Positions 35,736 to 45,096 of a DNA stretch of 64,000 nucleotides are shown one piece after another (position 1 is the stretch's first letter; every line of letters starts with the position of its first letter). Both the position numbers and the translations under genes were made by a program. The notes under the pieces are model-generated. The model made no database searches. It was given only the letters and a program-made list of their open reading frames with translations, and was not told the origin of the DNA. Source of the DNA: Bryobacterales bacterium (GTDB taxonomy: Bacteria; Acidobacteriota; Terriglobia; Bryobacterales; UBA6623); assembly GCA_022826925.1 (NCBI GenBank), contig JAJDTX010000164.1:62001-126000 (forward strand), given 5' to 3'.

Positions 35736-36962
35736 ATGCCTGTTGCCTCTCCAGAAACGGACACAGAACAGATCGTCGCGCGGGACCACCAGTATGTGGT
35801 GCGCAACTACGGGCGCTACCCGCTGGTCGTCAGCCGAGCCGAAGGCGTCTATCTCTACGGCGAGGACGGCCGCAAGTACCTCGACTTCGTCTCCGGCATC
35901 GGGGTCATGGCCCTGGGCCACTCCCATCCCCGTGTCGTGGCGGCGATCGCCGACCAGATCGGCACCCTGGTGCACTGCTCCAACCTGTACTACCACCCGC
36001 TGCAAGGCGAGGTAGCTCAGATGCTCGCGGAACTGAGCGGCTTGCAGCGCACGTTCTTCTGCAACAGCGGCGCGGAGGCCGTCGAGGCGGCCCTGAAGAT
36101 TGCCAAGGGGTGGGGCCGCGCGCGCGGCAGCGCCAAGACCGAGATCGTCGCACTGCACGAGTCATTCGGCGGCCGCACGCTGGGCGCGATCTCCGTCACC
36201 GGCCAGCCCAAGTACCGCGAGCCATTCGAGCCGGTCATTCCGGGCGTGCGGTTCATCGCGCCCAACGACGAAGCCGCGCTCGAGGCCGCCGTGGGTGACA
36301 ACACCGCCGGCATCGTGTTCGAACCCATTCTGGGAGAGGGCGGCATCATCGAGATCTCGCCCGCATTCGCGGCGCGAGCCCGCCAACTGGCAACGCAGTA
36401 CGACGCGCTGCTGATCTGCGACGAAGTCCAGTGCGGCATGGGGCGCACCGGCGAGGCTTTCGCGTTCCAGAACTGGGGCGGTGACTTCCTGCCGGACGTG
36501 ATCACCCTGGCCAAGCCGCTGGCGGCCGGGCTGCCAATCGGTGCCGTTGTCTGCAACGAGGCCGCCGCGGCGGTCCTCGCGCCCGGCATGCACGGCTCCA
36601 CCTTCGGCGGCGGAGCGCTGGCCTGCCGCGTGGCACGGGAGTTCCTCGGCATGCTGCCAGAACTGCTGCCGCACGTCCGGGAAGTGTCGGCGTACTTCCG
36701 GGCGCGCCTCGCAGATCTGGCCACCGGCTATGACTTCGTCGGTGACCTGAGGGGCCTCGGCCTGATGGTCGGGCTCGAGCTGAACATCCCCGGCGGAGGC
36801 TTCGTGCCGCGGGCACAAGAACGCGGCCTGCTCATGAACTGCACCGCGGGCAATATCCTGCGGTTCCTCCCGCCGTTCGTGATCGAGGAGGAGCATGTTG
36901 ACGAAGCCGTCGCCGCACTGGACGAAGTGTTTCGCCAAGGTCCGCCGGACGGCGCGAGCTAG
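35736..36962 (+). CDS. argD: Class III PLP aminotransferase, acetylornithine aminotransferase-like
   Basis: 408 residues. FVSGIGVMALGHSHP, FCNSGAEAVEAALKIA and LLICDEVQCGMGRTG are class III aminotransferase motifs. The PLP lysine is in TLAKPLAAGLPIGA, and STFGGGALACRVA follows. Overall it matches ArgD/RocD-type enzymes, which transfer the amino group of N-acetylornithine to 2-oxoglutarate in arginine synthesis. No other arg genes are in the window, so the exact substrate is unproven. AGGAGG (35728-35733) is only 2 nt from the ATG, and TAGTCT lies 9 nt upstream. Confidence 0.85.
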   Translation: MPVASPETDTEQIVARDHQYVVRNYGRYPLVVSRAEGVYLYGEDGRKYLDFVSGIGVMALGHSHPRVVAAIADQIGTLVHCSNLYYHPLQGEVAQMLAELSGLQRTFFCNSGAEAVEAALKIAKGWGRARGSAKTEIVALHESFGGRTLGAISVTGQPKYREPFEPVIPGVRFIAPNDEAALEAAVGDNTAGIVFEPILGEGGIIEISPAFAARARQLATQYDALLICDEVQCGMGRTGEAFAFQNWGGDFLPDVITLAKPLAAGLPIGAVVCNEAAAAVLAPGMHGSTFGGGALACRVAREFLGMLPELLPHVREVSAYFRARLADLATGYDFVGDLRGLGLMVGLELNIPGGGFVPRAQERGLLMNCTAGNILRFLPPFVIEEEHVDEAVAALDEVFRQGPPDGAS

Positions 36963-37001
36963 CCAGATTGGGCCGGCATCGGTTGCTACGATGGTCGGCT
37001 C

Positions 37002-38171
37002 ATGAAGATCGACCGCTTGGAAACCCGCCATTGCGATGCGGGGTGGCGTAATTACCACTTCGCCAAAGTCACAACCGGCGACGGCGTGGTGGGCTGGAGC
37101 GAGTACGACGAGGACTTCGGCTCCCCGGGAATCACGGCGACGATCGAGCGCTTGGAGCCGACCCTAATAGGCAAGGATCTCGGCAACCACGAGCGGATCT
37201 ACTCGGAGCTGTTCTGCCAGCTGCGACCGGCCGTCGACGGGGCGACCGGGCAAGCCTTCGCCGCGATCGAGAACGCCCTGCTTGACGCCAAGGCCAAGAC
37301 CTTGGGAGTCCCCTGCTACGCGCTCTTCGGGGGCAAGGTGCGCGACCGTATCCGGCTGTACTGGTCGCACTGTGCCACATGGCGCATCAATCACCCGGAG
37401 TTCTACCCGCCGGCGATCCACGACCTCGATGGCGTCCGCGGGATCGGCGCGGAAGCCAAGCAGAGGGGCTTCACCGCCTTGAAGACCAATATCTTCCAGT
37501 TCGGGGACGGGACCGTGCGGGGGTGGCGACCGGGCTTCGGCACGCCCTACGAGCCGGGCCGCAACATGGAGCGCTCCACGTTGCGGCAACTGCGCGCCCA
37601 CTTGGATGCCTTGCGGGACGGTGCAGGGCCGGACATGGACATCCTGCTCGACCTGAACTTCAACTGCGCCACCGAGGGCTATCTCAAAGTCTTGCGCGAG
37701 CTGCGCGACTTCGACCTGTTCTGGGCGGAGATCGACACGCGCAACCCGCGCGCGCTGCAACACATCCGCGAGCAAAGCCCCTGCCCCATCAGCTCGTGCG
37801 AAACGCTGATGGGCCTGCGCAACTTCCTGCCCTTCTTCCAACACGAAGCCGTTGACGTCGCGATTATCGACGCCGTTTGGAACGGTGTCTGGCAGAGCCT
37901 AAAGGTGGCCGCTTGCGCCGAGGCCTACGAGGTCAATGCGGCGCCGCACAACTTCTACGGGCACCTGGCGACGATGATGAACGCCCACTTCGTGGCCGCC
38001 GTGCCGAACCTGCGCATCATGGAGATCGACATCGACCGGCTGAGCTGGGATGCCGATATCTTCACCCACGTTCCGCCCATCGAGGACGGCCATCTGGTCG
38101 TGCCGGACCGGCCCGGCTGGGGCACCGAGCCCGACGAGGACGCGTTGCGCGATCATCCAGTGCGCAACTGA
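37002..38171 (+). CDS. Enolase-superfamily (mandelate racemase/muconate lactonising-like) enzyme, cytoplasmic
   Basis: 389 residues with no signal peptide. The N-terminal capping domain (1-120) precedes the TIM barrel. Metal ligands are visible as LLDLNFN (Asp), FWAEIDT (Glu) and SSCETLMG (Glu). A lysine is in LKTNIFQFG and the barrel-end His in AAPHNFYGH. These fit acid-sugar dehydratases of the superfamily; the substrate is unknown. TACGAT lies 9 nt before the ATG. It contrasts with the Tat-tagged relatives at 55.9-59.7 kb. Confidence 0.87.
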   Translation: MKIDRLETRHCDAGWRNYHFAKVTTGDGVVGWSEYDEDFGSPGITATIERLEPTLIGKDLGNHERIYSELFCQLRPAVDGATGQAFAAIENALLDAKAKTLGVPCYALFGGKVRDRIRLYWSHCATWRINHPEFYPPAIHDLDGVRGIGAEAKQRGFTALKTNIFQFGDGTVRGWRPGFGTPYEPGRNMERSTLRQLRAHLDALRDGAGPDMDILLDLNFNCATEGYLKVLRELRDFDLFWAEIDTRNPRALQHIREQSPCPISSCETLMGLRNFLPFFQHEAVDVAIIDAVWNGVWQSLKVAACAEAYEVNAAPHNFYGHLATMMNAHFVAAVPNLRIMEIDIDRLSWDADIFTHVPPIEDGHLVVPDRPGWGTEPDEDALRDHPVRN

Positions 38172-38201
38172 GAGCCCAAGCGAGCCCCTGCGCAGCGGGG
38201 A

Positions 38202-39500
38202 TCAAGCCGCACCCGCACCAGCGAGCGCGGCCTCGATGGCGTCCGCCGTGCGCGGCAGGCCCGCGCTCATCACGCGACAGCCATCGCCTGTCACCTCGAC
38301 CATGTCCTCGATGCGGATGCCGACGCCTTCCTCCGGCAGGTACAAGCCGGGTTCGATGGCGAGCACCATGCCCGGTTCCAAGGCGCGACCGGGCGGCGTT
38401 GGATCATGCACGTCCAGTCCGACATGGTGCCCGATGGCGTGCGGCAGGTAGGGATCCACGCCACGGGGCGCTCGCTTGCGCAGGACGCCCTCGGCAACCG
38501 ATTCGACGCTGTTCCGAGCGGGCCCGCCCAGCACAGCACCGGGCTGCACGGCCGCAAGCGCCTGCTCGTGCGCCTCGAGCACGGCTTCGTACAGCCGCCG
38601 CTGCTTCTCGCCGAACCGTCCGCTTACCGGGATGCTCCGCGTGATGTCGGCGGCATAGCGAGCCCTTTCGCCGCCAGCGTCAATAAGCAACATCTGCCCG
38701 TTCTCCAGCCGGCCGGAGTTGCGCTGGTAGTGCAAGATCGTCGCATGAGGCCCCGCGGCCACGATCGGCGCGAAAGCCAAGCGTTCGCAGCCGGCCCGGA
38801 AGGCCCCTCCAATCAATCCGGCCGCGACTTCGCGCTCGGTCGCCCCATCGGCGACTCTGGCCCAAGCATCGCGGAAGCCCACTTCGGTGGCTTCGACGGA
38901 CGCTTGAATCAGGGCAACCTCGGCAGGCGACTTAATGCTGCGCAGCGCGGCCAGCGGAACTCGGATGTCGCGGGTCGGCTCGCGCCCGGCCGCTTCCACC
39001 AAACGCTCGTGCCGCGAGCGCGCCTGGGCGTCGTCCGCCGGCCGCGCTCCGGCCAATCCAGCCAATCTGTTCCGATCCCGCAAGAGGGCGCGCAAGGTCC
39101 GACGGAACTTCGACTCGGTCAGGACCTCGGCAAACCCCAGATGGCCGGCGTCCTCCGGCTCCAAGCTTGGCCCATGCCACTCTTGGGAGCGGCCGGCGGG
39201 GTCGGCCAAGAACAAGATCTCGCGATACGGCAGGCCCCCGCGGGCCGGAGCAATGAGCAGGGCCGCGCCCGGCTCTTCGTGTCCGGTGAGGTAGAAGAAG
39301 CTGCTCTCTTGGCGAAAGCCCGTGAACCCGGACTGGCCTTCCGATTCGGTCGAGCCAAGCAGCGCGATGACACCGCGACCAATCGCCTCGGCCAGCGCTC
39401 GCCGACGCTTGCCATATTCGTCGGCAGCAGTCGCGCCGGCGGCGCCCGAGGAAGGCAGAGCCGCGCAAGCAGCCAAAAACGCCCTACGAGTCCGCAGCAA
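38202..39500 (-). CDS. Xaa-Pro aminopeptidase (M24B), Tat-exported
   Basis: 432 residues from TTG (minus 39500). The frame is open to 39569, but this start gives a compact Tat signal MLRTRRAFLAACAALPSSG and has TACGCT 6 nt upstream. The N-terminal creatinase-like domain (about 20-190) precedes the pita-bread domain. All five metal ligands are seen: LIDAGGERARYAADIT (two Asp), AIGHHVGLDVHD (His), AIEPGLYL (Glu) and RIEDMVEV (Glu). It should remove N-terminal residues before proline from periplasmic peptides. Confidence 0.9.
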   Translation of the reverse strand: MLRTRRAFLAACAALPSSGAAGATAADEYGKRRRALAEAIGRGVIALLGSTESEGQSGFTGFRQESSFFYLTGHEEPGAALLIAPARGGLPYREILFLADPAGRSQEWHGPSLEPEDAGHLGFAEVLTESKFRRTLRALLRDRNRLAGLAGARPADDAQARSRHERLVEAAGREPTRDIRVPLAALRSIKSPAEVALIQASVEATEVGFRDAWARVADGATEREVAAGLIGGAFRAGCERLAFAPIVAAGPHATILHYQRNSGRLENGQMLLIDAGGERARYAADITRSIPVSGRFGEKQRRLYEAVLEAHEQALAAVQPGAVLGGPARNSVESVAEGVLRKRAPRGVDPYLPHAIGHHVGLDVHDPTPPGRALEPGMVLAIEPGLYLPEEGVGIRIEDMVEVTGDGCRVMSAGLPRTADAIEAALAGAGAA

Positions 39501-39506
39501 CCCTTC

Positions 39507-39512
39507 AGCGTA
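39507..39512 (-). promoter_or_regulatory. TANNNT hexamer (TACGCT) of Xaa-Pro aminopeptidase gene
   Basis: TACGCT on the minus strand is exactly 6 nt before TTG 39500. The plus-strand TATGAT of the RNase H gene (39552-39557) lies nearby, giving a divergent promoter pair. Confidence 0.4.
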
Positions 39513-39571
39513 GCCGAGGACGGAGCCGCAATCCGCATCGGATCGCGGCGCTATGATTGGGGGCAACATCG

Positions 39572-40030
39572 ATGAAGAACGTCCGGCTGGTCACCGACGG
39601 ATCGTGCATCGGCAACCCCGGCCCTGGCGGCTGGGCGGTGATCCTTCGCTACAACAAGCACTCTCGCGAACTGAGCGGGGGAGAGGCCAGAACGACTAAC
39701 AACCGCATGGAGATGATGGCGGTTGTGAAGGGCTTGCAGGCCCTGCGCGAGCCCTGCGCAGTCACTCTGGAGATTGATTCGGAGTACGTCAAGAGCGGCG
39801 TGACGCGCTGGATGAAGAAGTGGAAGCGCAACGGGTGGATGACGACGACGAAGCAACCCGTGAAGAATCAAGACCTGTGGCGAGAGCTGGAGGCCGCCGT
39901 GGCCCCACACCGAGTGCGGTGGGTCTGGGTGAAGGGGCACTCCACGCACAAGGACAACAACCGTTGCGACAAGCTTGCCAAGGCCGCGGCGCATAGCCAA
40001 GCCTCGCAGCAATCCGGCGTTGCGGAATAG
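39572..40030 (+). CDS. rnhA: Ribonuclease HI
   Basis: 152 residues from ATG 39572; a TTG at 39557 overlaps the TATGAT -10 and is less likely. Catalytic residues are Asp9 (TDGSCIGNPGPGGW), Glu47 (TNNRMEMMAV), Asp69 (EIDSEYVKSG) and Asp133 (NRCDKLA). The handle region WMKKWKRNGW is present. It degrades RNA in RNA-DNA hybrids. Single gene, divergent from the aminopeptidase. Confidence 0.96.
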   Translation: MKNVRLVTDGSCIGNPGPGGWAVILRYNKHSRELSGGEARTTNNRMEMMAVVKGLQALREPCAVTLEIDSEYVKSGVTRWMKKWKRNGWMTTTKQPVKNQDLWRELEAAVAPHRVRWVWVKGHSTHKDNNRCDKLAKAAAHSQASQQSGVAE

Positions 40031-40141
40031 AGCATTCCGAAGCCGCCTAGCCCGCCGCAGGGACCGACGGCTGAAGATTGCGTCCAAGGACTCGCCGGCT
40101 TGCTCGGAGGGTCCCGCAATCGACGGGACTCAATTCAGGTC

Positions 40142-41098
40142 CTACCGACGCTGGCGGAAGAGCCACTGCCACACGTCGCTGGTCGGATCCACTTGGTCTC
40201 CGCTGGCTTTTGTCAGGAAGCCACGAGCCGGGTCGTCGCCCGTGTACGTGAACGCCTGGATCCAGGAGTTGTGCCGGACACCGCGAAGCTCGGTGTACTT
40301 GATCGAGCCTCCGGCAGCGCTGAGCTTGTCGAACATCCTGCGGGAATTCTCCACCGGTGCCGTTGGGTCGTCGGCACCGTGGAATAGCCAGACCGGGGTC
40401 TGTGCCAAGCCCTTGACATCCTCAGGGGGGCGACCTGCGCAAACCGGGATACCGGCGGCGAAGAATCCCGGCCGGGCTTGGAGGAAGTTCCAAGTCCCTG
40501 TGCCTCCCATGGACGAGCCGAGAAGATATATGCGCGATTCGTCGATCGGGAGTTCTTGCTGCAGCGCCTCGATGATCTCGAAGACCACTGGAATCATGTT
40601 CTTGATGTAGATGTTCTGGAGGTTGCCGACCTGCGATCGCTCTCCCCAAGTGCCGCCCGAGACGGCTTGGGGCACAACGACGAAGGAGGGATGTGCGCGT
40701 CTCCATTCCTCCTTGGCCATGACGCCGTTCCACCATCGCAATTGGGACAAGTTGTCGTCGCCTACACCGCCGCCGCCATGCAGGCTCAGGATCAGCGGGT
40801 AGCGCGTGCCGGGATCAAGGGCCAGGGGTTGCATCAGTCGGTAACGGGTTTCTCCGTGCGACCGTTCCTCGAATGCGTCGAGCAATTCTGGGGGCCCGTC
40901 GACCGGACCGCGGTTGACCCTTCGGCCAGATACGCGGACCACGTAGTCCATCGCCTCGAGCTCCGTCAGACTGCCGTCGCCGTTGGCGTCGGCCTCCGGA
41001 TGGTGCCGATGCATTGTCTGAAGGCGTTCCTCGACCGAGGCAGAAGAGGCGATCAGCAAGGACAACGAGGTGAGAAGGAGAAGGCCGTACCGGGTCAT
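40142..41098 (-). CDS. Secreted COG4099-type esterase/peptidase with EF-hand
   Basis: 318 residues. The signal peptide is MTRYGLLLLTSLSLLIASSAS. A single EF-hand-like calcium loop DANGDGSLTELE (about 38-49) precedes an alpha/beta hydrolase domain. Oxyanion region is LSLHGGGGVGDDN, nucleophile elbow GSSMGGTG, acid near FHGADDP, and His in RGVRHNSW. Similar proteins are PHB-depolymerase-like esterases or glucuronoyl/feruloyl esterases. TAGACT is 9 nt before the ATG. A close paralogue with the same EF-hand is at 62093-63067. Confidence 0.85.
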   Translation of the reverse strand: MTRYGLLLLTSLSLLIASSASVEERLQTMHRHHPEADANGDGSLTELEAMDYVVRVSGRRVNRGPVDGPPELLDAFEERSHGETRYRLMQPLALDPGTRYPLILSLHGGGGVGDDNLSQLRWWNGVMAKEEWRRAHPSFVVVPQAVSGGTWGERSQVGNLQNIYIKNMIPVVFEIIEALQQELPIDESRIYLLGSSMGGTGTWNFLQARPGFFAAGIPVCAGRPPEDVKGLAQTPVWLFHGADDPTAPVENSRRMFDKLSAAGGSIKYTELRGVRHNSWIQAFTYTGDDPARGFLTKASGDQVDPTSDVWQWLFRQRR

Positions 41099-41121
41099 CG
41101 CAACAGGAGTCTAACAGCCCA

Positions 41122-43014
41122 TCAAGCCTTAAGTGGGCGAAATCCACAGGCGACGAGATAGCTGTATGTCTCATCCAGACAGCTGAGTTCCGGAACGAAC
41201 ACGACATGGGCATCGCGGCCCCGAGTGAGGAGCACGCGATACGCATTGGCGCGGAGTTGCCATGGATTGGAGGGCCCGGGGGCCTTATAGCCGCGAGCTC
41301 GATCGTTTGACCAACTTCCGTCTCGCAGAACGAAGTCAGTTCCCCAGGCCAGCAAGACGGCGTCCAACTCAAGGCCTTGCGCACCGAACTCCGTGACACA
41401 CGTCTCCAAGTGCCGGCACGAGCGGCCCTCGCCATGGCTCTCCGGATCGTTGTACCAAGGCCCGTACCTGACACTCCTAGTTGCATTCCAGCTATTGGGG
41501 ATGCCGCAGACAGGTTCCAAGTCCTTGTCCCGACTTGATGCCACGAGTCCGAACCGGGCCTCGGAGTGATCAGCGTACCTTTCCTTGAGATACGCCTTCG
41601 CTTGGTCTAGTCTGCGCGTGATCCGAAGATCGTGCCCTTCATGCTCCAGGCGCCGGGCGATGGGCAGCAGGGAAGCCGCTGCGTCCGGCCGGCGACGCAG
41701 GAGTCTCCCGACGTATTCGTGTAATTCCGTTGCCATGTGTGAACGGATGGTCTGGCCGAGATTGAGCGAGTCATCCACCGAGAATTGCAGTCCGTCGAAC
41801 GCGTTTTGCATTGTTCGAGGGCCGTGAACGAGCCACGAGCCGGGGGCCGAGGTGCTTGCGAGGGCCCGCACCCACAGGCCGATGCCTCCCTCCTCGCCGA
41901 CGTGAATTTCCTGCCCGTTCCCGATGAGTCCGACGACAACCGCCCAGTCGGGGCGTCGCTCAGCGAACTCGATCAGCAGTTCCGGTTCGGATTGCTGGCC
42001 TTTTGCCCCATGAACCTCGCTCACTCGCTCTGCGTCATGAGCCCTTTGCGCTTCATCGAAGATCACGACGTTCTCGCTGGGAACCAGCGACCGCTGATTC
42101 TTGTGGCGGTTCACGTAGGCTTTCACGGGGCGAACGAAGACCTTGCTCTCCAGCACATACTGCAGGACATCGACAAGAGGGCCATTGCCGGACAGGAAAA
42201 TCGTGCCCGGGCTTTCCCCTTCGCCATCCGTTGGGTTCATTCCGGGCGCGTGCGCGACTCGCAGCCCGACCAGCGTCTTGCCTGCCCCAGGGACACCCGT
42301 CAGCAGCACCAGCCTCCGGGTCTGCGTCGCACGGGCTTCTTGAATAATGCGCTGCACGGCACACACGGCGTCGTCCGTGTTGGCGATGGACCTCCACAGT
42401 TGAGGCGGCTTCTTCTCGAAGAAGAGCTTGCGTGCAGCCGTGACCAGCGACGGCAGAGGCTTGTAAGCCTCGGCTGCGAGAAATTCCGCCGGATCGACCG
42501 CGTGGTCGCCTTCCGAGTCGAGTTCATTGATCAGCTCGTCCAGTCGATCCGCTGGACAGACATGCACGTCGCGTTCGAACCGCTGCGGGCCTCGCATCCG
42601 CGTTGGCACCACGACGGGGCTGACCTCTCGGTCATGGCAGCTTCGGTGGTAGTTCCTCAGATCCCTGGCGTATGCATGTGCCTGGTCGATCGCCGCGTCG
42701 TTCGCGTCGACCTCCCCCTTGAGCTCGAGAATCACGATGCCGCCGCGCACCAGCAGGACGGCATCCGGCCGGCGCAATTCCATGGGCAGTTGGTACTCCA
42801 AGACGGCGGTGCATGTCTGGATCGACTGGTCCGCTTGCATGGACTCTCGCACCTCGGCCTGGAGTAGCGGTATGTTGACCGTCCAGGAGCGATCTTCCGC
42901 CGGACTTGAATCCGGATAGCTGGCCCGTAGCGCCTGCAGCACCCGGGACTTTGTCACGGCGCTGAAGTCTACAAACGACGAGTCCCAGCCGCGTCGTGCC
43001 TCTGGCTGCATCAC
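41122..43014 (-). CDS. PD-(D/E)xK nuclease-like plus DUF2075 P-loop ATPase/helicase
   Basis: 630 residues. The N-terminal region (about 45-150) contains RRPDAVLLVRGGIVILELKG, with Asp84, Glu97 and Lys99 arranged as a PD-(D/E)xK nuclease core. A DUF2075 (Schlafen/UvrD-like) domain follows: Walker A GVPGAGKT (240-247), Walker B VVIFDEAQ (316-323), and late helicase-like motifs (TEFGAQGLELDAVLL, VLLTRGRDAHV). DUF2075 proteins are often linked to phage defence or restriction. It stands alone, with transposon-end-like repeats 370 nt beyond its start. Activity is inferred from motifs only. Confidence 0.85.
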   Translation of the reverse strand: MMQPEARRGWDSSFVDFSAVTKSRVLQALRASYPDSSPAEDRSWTVNIPLLQAEVRESMQADQSIQTCTAVLEYQLPMELRRPDAVLLVRGGIVILELKGEVDANDAAIDQAHAYARDLRNYHRSCHDREVSPVVVPTRMRGPQRFERDVHVCPADRLDELINELDSEGDHAVDPAEFLAAEAYKPLPSLVTAARKLFFEKKPPQLWRSIANTDDAVCAVQRIIQEARATQTRRLVLLTGVPGAGKTLVGLRVAHAPGMNPTDGEGESPGTIFLSGNGPLVDVLQYVLESKVFVRPVKAYVNRHKNQRSLVPSENVVIFDEAQRAHDAERVSEVHGAKGQQSEPELLIEFAERRPDWAVVVGLIGNGQEIHVGEEGGIGLWVRALASTSAPGSWLVHGPRTMQNAFDGLQFSVDDSLNLGQTIRSHMATELHEYVGRLLRRRPDAAASLLPIARRLEHEGHDLRITRRLDQAKAYLKERYADHSEARFGLVASSRDKDLEPVCGIPNSWNATRSVRYGPWYNDPESHGEGRSCRHLETCVTEFGAQGLELDAVLLAWGTDFVLRDGSWSNDRARGYKAPGPSNPWQLRANAYRVLLTRGRDAHVVFVPELSCLDETYSYLVACGFRPLKA

Positions 43015-43384
43015 TTTTTCCGCACGCTAGTACGACAATCTCGTCCCGCCCTCACTCGCAGCCCGATCTTGAAGGCAGTCGTAGTTGGAGGAAATAACGC
43101 CAGAACCAAAGAGCCCTGCCCTGATCGCGAACTCCGGCCAGGATAGCACCGTCATCAACGATCCGATTGCTAGTGCTCGGTTTCGCACGCGAACCCCATA
43201 GACGGTCGCGATCCGGTCCGCCCCGACAGTGGGTTGGCCTACACTGCCGGCCGTAGTCGGCTAGGCCCGGGGATCAGTGCCGCGATGGCTCTGCCACCGC
43301 GGAGGTCATTCGGCCAGCGGCGAAGAGGGTGCCCGGATCGAAGGGGCGATTGCTGCGCGATCCCTGTGTCGACTCTTTGTTAAT

Positions 43385-43431
43385 GGGCATCGAAATGGCA
43401 CACTCCTGGGCATTGAAAATGGCACACTCCC
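43385..43431 (+). repeat. Tandem direct repeats resembling an IS21-family end
   Basis: Two adjacent 23-24 nt copies: GGGCATCGAAATGGCACACT plus CCT (43385-43407), and GGGCATTGAAAATGGCACAC plus TCCC (43408-43431). Repeats of the type GAAA-TGGCACACT are, from memory, typical of IS21-family termini. No istA/istB genes are in the window, so this would be a solo end or scar. Confidence 0.45.
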
Positions 43432-43448
43432 GGCGCCCGGAATGCCCG

Positions 43449-43454
43449 TACAAT
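43449..43454 (+). promoter_or_regulatory. -10 hexamer TACAAT of CehA-like gene
   Basis: TACAAT lies 19 nt before ATG 43474 and just downstream of the IS-like repeats. Confidence 0.35.
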
Positions 43455-43473
43455 CTAGTCGGGCCGGACGATC

Positions 43474-45084
43474 ATGAGGCACCGAGCGATTGCACTGGGC
43501 CTGTTTCTGGCCTGCTTGGTTGTCGCCTGCCTAACGACCCGGGACGCTGTCCTGTCAGTGACCGTGCTCGACGCCGGCACCGGGGATGCCACCCCCGTCC
43601 GAGTGCGGCTCACGGATGCCGACGGCAATCCTCCCGCGATGCTAGGGGCCTCAACCGAGACCGCGTCCTCATTCGCTCCCCCTCCGCAGGCCATCGCCGT
43701 CATGTGGGGCCGCTCGGACCGCGCGGACGGGTACGCCCTGCAACCGGACGGCTCCTTCTATGTCGATGGGTCCTTCGAAGCCCGATTGCCGGTCGGCACC
43801 TATCGCCTCGAACTCTCGAAGGGCTACGAGTACGCGAGGCAGACACACGACATCGAGCTTGGGCAGGGAGACCAAGCCAAACGCACGTACGAGCTGGAGC
43901 GATGGATCGACATGCCTGCCCGCGGCTGGTACTCCTCGGATGACCACATCCACATCCGCCGCTCGCCACGCGACAACCCATCCATCCTGCGCTGGATCGC
44001 GGCCGAGGACGTGCATGTCGGCCACCTGCTGCAAATGGGCGACTTCTGGCACTTTGTCTTCTCCCAGTACGGGTGGGGGGAGACCGGTCGCTATTGCGAA
44101 GGGGGCACGATCCTCTCGTCGGGCCAGGAGGAGCCGCGCACGCCGGAATTCGGCCACACCATCTCCCTCGGGGCCGATGACTTCGTGCGTTTTCAGGATG
44201 ACTATTACTCGTACGGCCGCGTCTTCGACCGCGTGCACGAGCTGGGCGGCGTCAGCGGTTTCGCCCATCAGGGCATGTCGTTCCATGGCTATCGCGGAAT
44301 GACCGTCACTGTACTCTCGGGCAAGCTCGATTTCCTGGAACTGGCCCAGTTCTGCGTCCCCGACGGCCCCATCCACACGGAGCACTACTATCGCTTCCTC
44401 GATCTCGGGTTCCGGCTGACCGCACTCGGCGGCTCGGACTTTCCATGGTGCGGCAGGGGAGAGCGCGGCGACCCGAACCGATTCAGCCAGATCGGCGACG
44501 CCCGCTTCTACACCTATGTCGGGGAGGATCTAACCTTCGACCGTTGGCTTTCTGCCGTCAAGGCCGGCCACACCTTCGCGACCACCGGGCCGATCGTAGA
44601 ACTTGAGGTGAACGGCAGTCTCCCCGGCAGCCAAGTGAATGTCGGCGAGGGCGAGACCGTGCGGGTGACTGCGAACGCCTTCGGCGACGGCTCGCGAATT
44701 GGACTCACGGACCTTGAGATTGTCGGTCACGGCGAGGTTCTCAAGCGGGTCACCGGCCAAGGGGAGAAGCAACTCTCGCTGGAGTTCGATCTCGAAGTCG
44801 AGCGCGGGATCTGGATTGCCGCTCGCGTGTCCGCCGGACCTGGGTATCTGGCCCATACCACGCCCGTGTATGTGACCGTGGACGGGGGGAGCTTCCACAA
44901 CCCCGCCACGCTGGAGGCGAACCTGGAGCGGTGCGAGCGCGATCTCGCAGAACTGGAGCAGGAACTCCGCGAGCCCGGCTCCCGACTCGACAGCGAAGCA
45001 TGGAGGCATGCCGACGGCCTTCGGAAGCAGATCGCCGAGACCCGCGAAGCCCTCAGCGCGCTCGCGACGAGGTTGAGGGAATAA
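43474..45084 (+). CDS. CehA/McbA-like (PHP-type) metallohydrolase, lipoprotein
   Basis: 536 residues. The signal LGLFLACLVVAC has a lipobox ending at Cys. An N-terminal beta-sandwich region (about 25-145) precedes the PHP-like domain, where YSSDDHIHIRRSPRDNP and GFAHQGMSFHG supply metal-binding histidines; LGGSDFPWCGRG and HTFATTGPI are further family marks. The C-terminus has a beta domain and a coiled coil (about 480-535). Relatives act on carbamates or phosphoesters, or are of unknown role. It is followed 12 nt later by a hydrolase gene, likely an operon. Confidence 0.8.
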   Translation: MRHRAIALGLFLACLVVACLTTRDAVLSVTVLDAGTGDATPVRVRLTDADGNPPAMLGASTETASSFAPPPQAIAVMWGRSDRADGYALQPDGSFYVDGSFEARLPVGTYRLELSKGYEYARQTHDIELGQGDQAKRTYELERWIDMPARGWYSSDDHIHIRRSPRDNPSILRWIAAEDVHVGHLLQMGDFWHFVFSQYGWGETGRYCEGGTILSSGQEEPRTPEFGHTISLGADDFVRFQDDYYSYGRVFDRVHELGGVSGFAHQGMSFHGYRGMTVTVLSGKLDFLELAQFCVPDGPIHTEHYYRFLDLGFRLTALGGSDFPWCGRGERGDPNRFSQIGDARFYTYVGEDLTFDRWLSAVKAGHTFATTGPIVELEVNGSLPGSQVNVGEGETVRVTANAFGDGSRIGLTDLEIVGHGEVLKRVTGQGEKQLSLEFDLEVERGIWIAARVSAGPGYLAHTTPVYVTVDGGSFHNPATLEANLERCERDLAELEQELREPGSRLDSEAWRHADGLRKQIAETREALSALATRLRE

Positions 45085-45096
45085 CGGGAGGCCGGC

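Larger units (their letters stand above)
43015..43473. other. 459-nt gap with transposon-end-like repeats
   Basis: No gene is supported. The region contains the direct repeats at 43385-43431 and the TACAAT of the downstream gene at 43449-43454. The remainder holds nothing recognised. Confidence 0.45.

Noticed and set aside
39501-39569. Longer N-terminus of the Xaa-Pro aminopeptidase from ATG 39569
   Set aside because: The extra residues overlap the RNase HI promoter and push the Tat motif inward; TTG 39500 with TACGCT 6 nt upstream fits better.
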